Assembly (NCBI GenBank): GCA_019638495.1
Contig: JAHBTQ010000008.1
Span: 62,001-126,000 of the forward strand
Origin: Taibaiella sp.
GTDB lineage: Bacteria > Bacteroidota > Bacteroidia > Chitinophagales > Chitinophagaceae
Direction: 5' to 3'
DNA length: 64,000 nt
The notes beneath the pieces were generated by a model. That model ran no database searches. It saw only the letters and a list, made by a program, of their open reading frames with translations, and was not told where the DNA came from. Position 1 is the first letter of the stretch. Each line of letters starts with the position of its first letter. Shown here one piece after another: positions 59,697 to 64,000 of the stretch. Position numbers and translations under genes: made by a program.

Positions 59697-61676
59697 CTAC
59701 TTGCCGCGGTCTACACGCGTGAGTTTTAAGCCCGTAACCGGCGCTACCACAAGGGGAAATTTTTCAACTACTACATTACTTGTATCCAAACCAAAAGCTT
59801 TCTCTTCCGACAAAGAATACTCCTTTATCACGAAGTGAACCTTCATCATCAGTTGCTCCCAAACCGGCAAATCGTTATCCTGGCTCAGGAACTTCTCCAT
59901 TACCACGAAAGCAAAATCACCTATCATGTTACTGCTCTCCAAGCTGTGATAACGACTACCTAGCGCCACTTCTTTCTTTGCCAGGAGATCTTCTACCACT
60001 TTCTTAAACAAGACATTGATGCGCGGTTGCATCCTGAACCCCAGCCTGAAGTCGACACGAATGATGTCATTCTCAGCTATATGTTCCACTATATATTCGC
60101 AGGTATAGGGATCATCAAGCGTCTCAACGTGTACCAGCCAGTAGATGTCGGCGCGTTTGGGCTTGTTGTAGAGTATTGAGTACATGATCTTGTGCTCAAT
60201 CTCTTTAGGATTATCGGCGCTGGTGAGGTAAACGAGATGCGTCGCATACTTTGTAACAGTTTCGTCCCGGCTCAGTGCTTTAAGACGGGGTATGTAATAG
60301 TCCAGCTTAACAAATTCCACGTAACGGTTCTTGATCTTACGTGCTTTAAACCAGTTGTACATAATAAAGAAAAGCCCACCGCCGATGATAAGCGTAACGT
60401 AACCACCGTGCGGGAACTTGTCGATATTCGCAAATAGGAAGCCAACTTCTATCGTAAGATACACCGCAAGGTATAGGTAAATCAGGCCTGGATTTGCCCG
60501 CTTCAATACAAGGAAATTAGCGAAGAGGATAGACGTCGCTATCATACACATAGTGATTGCAAGACCATAAGCGGCCTCCATGTTCGACGCCTTCTCAAAG
60601 TGCAACACTATCCAGATGCAGCCCACAAACAACATCCAGTTTATGGCCGGAATATAGAGCTGACCTCGGGCTTCGGAGGGATAGCTGATGCGAAACTTGG
60701 GCCAGAGGTTCAGGCGCATGGCCTCACTTATAAGGGTGAATGAACCGGAAATGAGTGCCTGGCTGGCAATGATGGCTGCGGTCGTTGCTACGATTATACC
60801 CACGTAAAGGAACCAATCCGGCATTACCCCGTAAAAAGGATTAAAACCGGCCTCGATCATGTCTGCTGTTATCACTTTACCTTTGAACGAATGCAGCAGG
60901 TAGGCACCTTGTCCCAGGTAGTTGAGTATAAGCGCTGCCTTGACAAACATCCATGAATACCTGATATTCCATTTGCCACAATGGCCAAGATCGGAATACA
61001 GGGCCTCGGCACCCGTAGTGCAAAGGAATACGCCGCCAAGTATATAAAAACCTTTTGGATAAGCCACAAGCAACCTGATGCCGTAATAAGGATTAAACGC
61101 TTTGAAAACAGCGAGGCTATCAGTTAGGTGTACAATGCCGAGCGTAGCCAGCATACCAAACCACAGCAACATAATGGGGCCAAAGAACTTCCCGATGAAA
61201 GCCGTACCGAATTGCTGAATAAAGAATAATGCGGACAAGATCACCACAACAATAAAAACTATCGAATCCTGGCTGATTCCCGAAAATGCAGGCACCTGTT
61301 TCAGACCTTCTATTGCTGAAGTCACAGAGATAGCCGGTGTGATCATGCCATCGGCGAGCAGGGCGGCTCCACCAATCATGGCGGGTAACACCAGCCAGCG
61401 CTTCCTGCGCCTTACGAGCGCAAAAAGCGAAAATATACCACCCTCACCCTTGTTATCTGCCTGCAGGGTCAGTATCACGTACTTAACGGTAGTCTGGAGC
61501 GTAAGTGTCCAGATGATCAGCGATAGCGCGCCCACCACCAGACCTTCAGTTACCATACGCCCCTTCATTATTGCGTTGAGCACATAAAGCGGCGACGTGC
61601 CGATATCTCCATAAATAATCCCCAGGGCAATCAGCAACCCAGCAAGCGTTGCCTTATTCGTATTATGCAATGACAT
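59697..61676 (-). CDS. kup: KUP-family potassium transporter
   Basis: The 659-aa product begins with the family signature ATLAGLLIALGIIYGDIGTS and PLYVLNAI, then has about 12 transmembrane helices to residue about 440 (including GGIFSLFALVRRR, ADGMITPAISVTSAIEGL, TGAEALYSDLGHCG and GSFTLISEAMRL). The C-terminal 200 residues form a cytoplasmic alpha/beta domain (RADIYWLVHVETLDDPYTCE). KUP proteins take up potassium, coupled to protons, important at low potassium or in acidic conditions. It sits between the KdpE-like gene (9 bases) and a barrel gene (28 bases), in one probable transcript. Confidence 0.97.
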   Translation of the reverse strand: MSLHNTNKATLAGLLIALGIIYGDIGTSPLYVLNAIMKGRMVTEGLVVGALSLIIWTLTLQTTVKYVILTLQADNKGEGGIFSLFALVRRRKRWLVLPAMIGGAALLADGMITPAISVTSAIEGLKQVPAFSGISQDSIVFIVVVILSALFFIQQFGTAFIGKFFGPIMLLWFGMLATLGIVHLTDSLAVFKAFNPYYGIRLLVAYPKGFYILGGVFLCTTGAEALYSDLGHCGKWNIRYSWMFVKAALILNYLGQGAYLLHSFKGKVITADMIEAGFNPFYGVMPDWFLYVGIIVATTAAIIASQALISGSFTLISEAMRLNLWPKFRISYPSEARGQLYIPAINWMLFVGCIWIVLHFEKASNMEAAYGLAITMCMIATSILFANFLVLKRANPGLIYLYLAVYLTIEVGFLFANIDKFPHGGYVTLIIGGGLFFIMYNWFKARKIKNRYVEFVKLDYYIPRLKALSRDETVTKYATHLVYLTSADNPKEIEHKIMYSILYNKPKRADIYWLVHVETLDDPYTCEYIVEHIAENDIIRVDFRLGFRMQPRINVLFKKVVEDLLAKKEVALGSRYHSLESSNMIGDFAFVVMEKFLSQDNDLPVWEQLMMKVHFVIKEYSLSEEKAFGLDTSNVVVEKFPLVVAPVTGLKLTRVDRGK

Positions 61677-61685
61677 TTTACTTAA

Positions 61686-62372
61686 TTATTCTTTTCCAAT
61701 AAACCTGTACCCTATTCCAGATTCCGTTACGATATACATCGGCCGGTTCGGGTCACTTTCTATTTTCTTTCTCAGTTGAGCAATAAAAACCCGAAGGTAT
61801 TGCGACTGGCTGATATATCCCGGCCCCCAAACCTCGCGCAGCAGATAAGGGTGTGTCAGCACCTTGCCTTCATGCTTCACAAATAGCGCCAAAAGTGCAT
61901 ACTCTGTCGATGTAAGTTTTATGACCTCTGTGCCTTTCTTAACCATTCGGGCTGCCAGGTCTATCTCCAAATCGCCATACCTGGTTATGGGCTCCTGGTC
62001 CTGAACGTTTGCAGTGCGCAAGGCAGACCGAATTCTTGCCAGAAGCTCGCCGGTGCGAAAGGGCTTTGTTAGGTAGTCGTTTGCACCCAGGTCAAGTGAC
62101 CTGATTATATCCTCCTCACTACTCTGGACAGACAAAACGATTACCGGATTAGTATACCACTCCCGCAATTGCAGCAGTACTGCATGCCCATCTTCGTCGG
62201 GCAAGCCAATATCCAGTAATACGAGGTCCGGCGGATGGTCCGCTGCAAGAGCAAGGCCGGTGCGGGCATTTTCGGCCAGGCGCACACCATATCCGTGGCT
62301 GTGGAGTGTTATCTCCAGAAGCTTTTGCATTTGCGGCTCGTCGTCAATTACAAGTATATTTCCCTTATTCAT
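61686..62372 (-). CDS. kdpE: KdpE-like OmpR-family response regulator
   Basis: The 228-aa product has a receiver domain (NILVIDDEPQMQKLLEITLH; phosphoacceptor Asp near residue 54 in VLLDIGLPDEDG; switch residues in IVLSVQSSEE and YLTKPFRTGELLARI) and an OmpR-type winged helix (about 130-225: ARMVKKGTEVIKLTSTEYAL, EGKVLTHPYLLREVWGPGYI and LRVFIAQLRKKIESDPNR, end GIGYRFIGKE). The G-I-G-Y-R-F/L end and Q-L-R-K-K are those of KdpE. It lies 5 bases after the kinase gene and 9 before kup, so it probably regulates the cluster in response to potassium. Confidence 0.92.
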   Translation of the reverse strand: MNKGNILVIDDEPQMQKLLEITLHSHGYGVRLAENARTGLALAADHPPDLVLLDIGLPDEDGHAVLLQLREWYTNPVIVLSVQSSEEDIIRSLDLGANDYLTKPFRTGELLARIRSALRTANVQDQEPITRYGDLEIDLAARMVKKGTEVIKLTSTEYALLALFVKHEGKVLTHPYLLREVWGPGYISQSQYLRVFIAQLRKKIESDPNRPMYIVTESGIGYRFIGKE

Positions 62373-62377
62373 TAATC

Positions 62378-63445
62378 TTACAATTTCATCTGTGCCCGCT
62401 CGGCGGGGATACTTAGTGTAAACCTTGCACCTCCTGTAGTCACGTTTTCCAGCAGTATTTTTCCGTCCATCGCCTCCGCAAATCCTCTAACAATAGACAA
62501 CCCTAACCCTGTGCCACCGGTTCCCGATCGCTTCAAACGGTAGAATTTCTCGAAAACCCTGCCTCGCTCATCTTCCGGGAAACCCTTTCCATTGTCCTCT
62601 ACCACAACCTGTAGCCACCCGTAGTCTGTAACTGTGAGGTTTATGTTGCTGCCAGGAGGCGTATGCTGCACTGCATTATTTACCAGGTTGTAAACGATCT
62701 GTTCTACCATTCCCTTATCCACTTTAAACAATGGGAGCTCAGGCGGAATGTTTATTGAAATGTGCTGGCTCACTTTGTTCTCCTCCACACGTTTAACGAC
62801 GTCATATACAAGCTCATTCATATCCACCCAATCCGTTTTGGGCCTGATGAAGCCTGCCTCCAGGCGCGACATGCTTAGTAGATTTCCTACTTGCTGGTCA
62901 AGCCGAAAAGAAGCCTTCGAAACTTCTACCAGCAATTCGTGTCGCTGCATGGGAGTGAGATTTGCGGTATTGGTCAGCAGGTTATCCATTGCCCCTATGA
63001 TGGTTGCTATTGGCGTCTTCAACTCATGAGACAACGAATTGAGGAAGGTATTGTAGAGCTTCACAATGTTCTCACGTTCTATTTTCTTGCGAGCTTCTTT
63101 CTGTATTATCTTTATTCGATAAGTAAGTACCGCATTGACCATTGCGATAACGAAATACATCAGGAGAAGAACGCCATCCGCCGCACTATCTACCTGCAAA
63201 GTGAACTTTGGAGGAATAAAAAACAGATCCCAGATTATAGCGCTGAGAAAAGCAGCCACTAATACAGGCAATATATCAAAAAGCACAGCGACCAGCGATA
63301 CTGTAACTAACAGCAGGAAAGCTACCACCCTGTAGTCGACAAAAGCCGAAAGCAGATAGCAAGAAGCAGATACCACAAGCACTGCCAGAATACTGACACC
63401 GTATTGCCTGCCCGCACTTACCCGGTTAAACAGAAAGTCATTCAT
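62378..63445 (-). CDS. KdpD-like sensor histidine kinase lacking the N-terminal KdpD and USP domains
   Basis: The 355-aa product begins with a four-helix DUF4118 membrane domain (about 15-110: YGVSILAVLVVSASCYLLSA, VAFLLLVTVSLVAVLFDILP, FFIPPKFTLQVD) as in KdpD. The kinase core is complete: H-box NSLSHELKTPIATIIGAMDN with His140, N-box VYNLVNNAVQHTPPGSN, G1 DNGKGFPEDERG, and G2 GTGGTGLGLSIVRGF. Classical KdpD has about 350 residues before this part (a Walker-type KdpD domain and a universal-stress domain); these are absent here and not seen upstream. It is the first gene of the operon; its -7 box lies inside a 15-bp palindrome. Confidence 0.92.
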   Translation of the reverse strand: MNDFLFNRVSAGRQYGVSILAVLVVSASCYLLSAFVDYRVVAFLLLVTVSLVAVLFDILPVLVAAFLSAIIWDLFFIPPKFTLQVDSAADGVLLLMYFVIAMVNAVLTYRIKIIQKEARKKIERENIVKLYNTFLNSLSHELKTPIATIIGAMDNLLTNTANLTPMQRHELLVEVSKASFRLDQQVGNLLSMSRLEAGFIRPKTDWVDMNELVYDVVKRVEENKVSQHISINIPPELPLFKVDKGMVEQIVYNLVNNAVQHTPPGSNINLTVTDYGWLQVVVEDNGKGFPEDERGRVFEKFYRLKRSGTGGTGLGLSIVRGFAEAMDGKILLENVTTGGARFTLSIPAERAQMKL

Positions 63446-63461
63446 CGTTACTATTGCGCTT

Positions 63462-63476
63462 GCAAAGTTACTTTGC
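63462..63476 (-). promoter_or_regulatory. Palindrome enclosing the -7 box of the potassium operon
   Basis: GCAAAGT-T-ACTTTGC is a perfect 15-base palindrome. On the minus strand, TAACTTTG (63463-63470) is an exact -7 box 17 bases before the kinase ATG. A protein bound here would cover the promoter. Confidence 0.55.
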
Positions 63477-63580
63477 GGTTATAAGCCTGATATAAAAACG
63501 ATGTCCAGATTATAAAGAAATTGTAAAGACGCATTCTGCTGTTTTCAAAGAGGAAGTGTTAACAATCTGAATATAAACTG

Positions 63581-63588
63581 TATATTTG
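63581..63588 (+). promoter_or_regulatory. -7 box of the right-edge lipoprotein gene
   Basis: TATATTTG matches TAnnTTTG, 33 bases before the ATG at 63622. No convincing -33 element. Confidence 0.5.
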
Positions 63589-63621
63589 CGGGAGTTTCTA
63601 CCCCACCATAATAAAAACTAT

Positions 63622-63843
63622 ATGAAGCGGATTTTGCCCCTCCTCGCACTGATAGTATTTGTAAGCCTCGCATCCTGCAGGAAGCGCTATAGCTGCGCTT
63701 GCGATCGTGTTGACGGCCTCTACCTTTCACCGATACATGTAGAGTATTACCTCGGTAAAAGGACGAAAGCTGATGCCGAGCGGGAATGCTATGCTAAGCA
63801 AACCGCAATATACCAGTACAATTACACGTGCAAGCTTAACTAA
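63622..63843 (+). CDS. Small hypothetical lipoprotein, 73 aa
   Basis: The ATG at 63622 gives MKRILPLLALIVFVSLASCR, a strong lipoprotein signal (L-A-S-C, Cys at 19). The mature part is Cys-rich for its size (YSCACDRVDG, ERECYAKQTA, YTCKLN) with five Cys after the lipidation site, typical of small extracytoplasmic proteins in this phylum. The frame upstream of the ATG starts with TTG and is not protein-like. Its stop codon is directly followed by the stop of the converging right-edge gene. Function unknown. Confidence 0.72.
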   Translation: MKRILPLLALIVFVSLASCRKRYSCACDRVDGLYLSPIHVEYYLGKRTKADAERECYAKQTAIYQYNYTCKLN

Positions 63844-64000
63844 TTAATTCAGTTTCAGCTTTCTGTATAGCCGATATACCGCTCCGGAAACGGACGTGGT
63901 GTATCTACTATGATATTGTCTAATTTCATTCACAGAAACAGATTCCTTGAATGGACAGGAAATTCCTGTCTGCCCAATTTCTGTTTCCAACTTTAACCTA
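63844..64000 (-). CDS. C-terminus of an unidentified gene (runs off right edge)
   Basis: An open minus-strand frame enters at 64000 and ends at TAA 63844-63846, giving 51 residues that read like a real C-terminus: RLKLETEIGQTGISCPFKES, VSVNEIRQYHSRYTTSVSGA, ending YRLYRKLKLN. The family is not recognisable. The DNA here includes the palindrome GACAGGAA-A-TTCCTGTC (63954-63970), nested inside GAAACAGA (63935-63942) and TCTGTTTC (63980-63987). If coding, these inverted repeats lie inside the gene. Confidence 0.45.
   Translation of the reverse strand, partial: RLKLETEIGQTGISCPFKESVSVNEIRQYHSRYTTSVSGAVYRLYRKLKLN

Overview
The window is chromosomal DNA of a member of the Bacteroidota, most likely a gliding or surface-adapted species of the Chitinophagia. 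This genus-level placement is inference from gene content. The signs are: at least eight predicted secreted proteins ending in a type IX secretion system (T9SS) type-A sorting domain, one giant protein with a type-B (gliding-motility, CHU_C) C-terminus next to its PorP/SprF partner, a type III glutamine synthetase, many short lipoproteins with Cys-Lys-Lys after the signal peptide, LytTR signalling, and promoters of the TAnnTTTG (-7) kind. I see no tRNA, rRNA, CRISPR array or intact insertion sequence.

Layout. 1-1.4 kb: the left edge is decayed, with the start of a possible RluA-type pseudouridine synthase running off the window and a beta-barrel-like gene whose signal peptide is cut off by an in-frame stop. 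1.5-12.4 kb: secreted T9SS cargo (NHL, sortilin/BNR, PKD/DUF7619, heme-like CX4CH protein) around glnN, an acetyltransferase and a small exported protein. 12.5-19.8 kb: housekeeping block with aspartate kinase, HscA, a saccharopine/alanine dehydrogenase-like enzyme, HscB and a large SPFH protein, plus a 55-aa ORF. 20-32.5 kb: lipoproteins, DOPA-dioxygenase-like enzyme, phosphoesterase, HflX, esterase, LutA-like protein, interrupted by two gene-free stretches (24.07-24.45 and 27.03-27.75 kb) with palindromes and a striking 10-nt phased repeat. 32.6-35 kb: gapA-pgk. 35-42 kb: PorP/SprF plus the type-B adhesin-like protein, an RNase H-like protein and a delta-60 repeat protein. 42-45.5 kb: hutU with a LytS/LytTR pair whose kinase looks catalytically degenerate. 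45.6-50.1 kb: two more T9SS proteins, one a zinc metalloprotease. 50.2-55.3 kb: a compact TetR-TolC-MFP-permease-ATPase export operon. 55.5-56.9 kb: second NHL protein. 56.9-63.4 kb: a single-direction cluster of a KdpD-like kinase, KdpE-like regulator, Kup potassium transporter and two paralogous outer-membrane barrels, which I read as a potassium acquisition and sensing module. The right edge holds a small lipoprotein and the C-terminus of an unidentified gene.

The genes that clearly work together are HscA/HscB (Fe-S cluster transfer), GapA/Pgk (lower glycolysis), PorP/type-B protein (surface secretion), LytS/LytTR (signalling), the five-gene export operon, and the potassium cluster. The less explained signals are the phased repeat array at 27.46-27.55 kb, nested inverted repeats between the two barrel genes, a palindrome over the -7 box of the potassium operon, and closely packed opposed -7 boxes between hscB and the dehydrogenase gene.

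All functional calls come from reading protein motifs by eye; no database search was run. Start codons were moved downstream of the longest open frame where a signal peptide, conserved N-terminus or ATG made that preferable.
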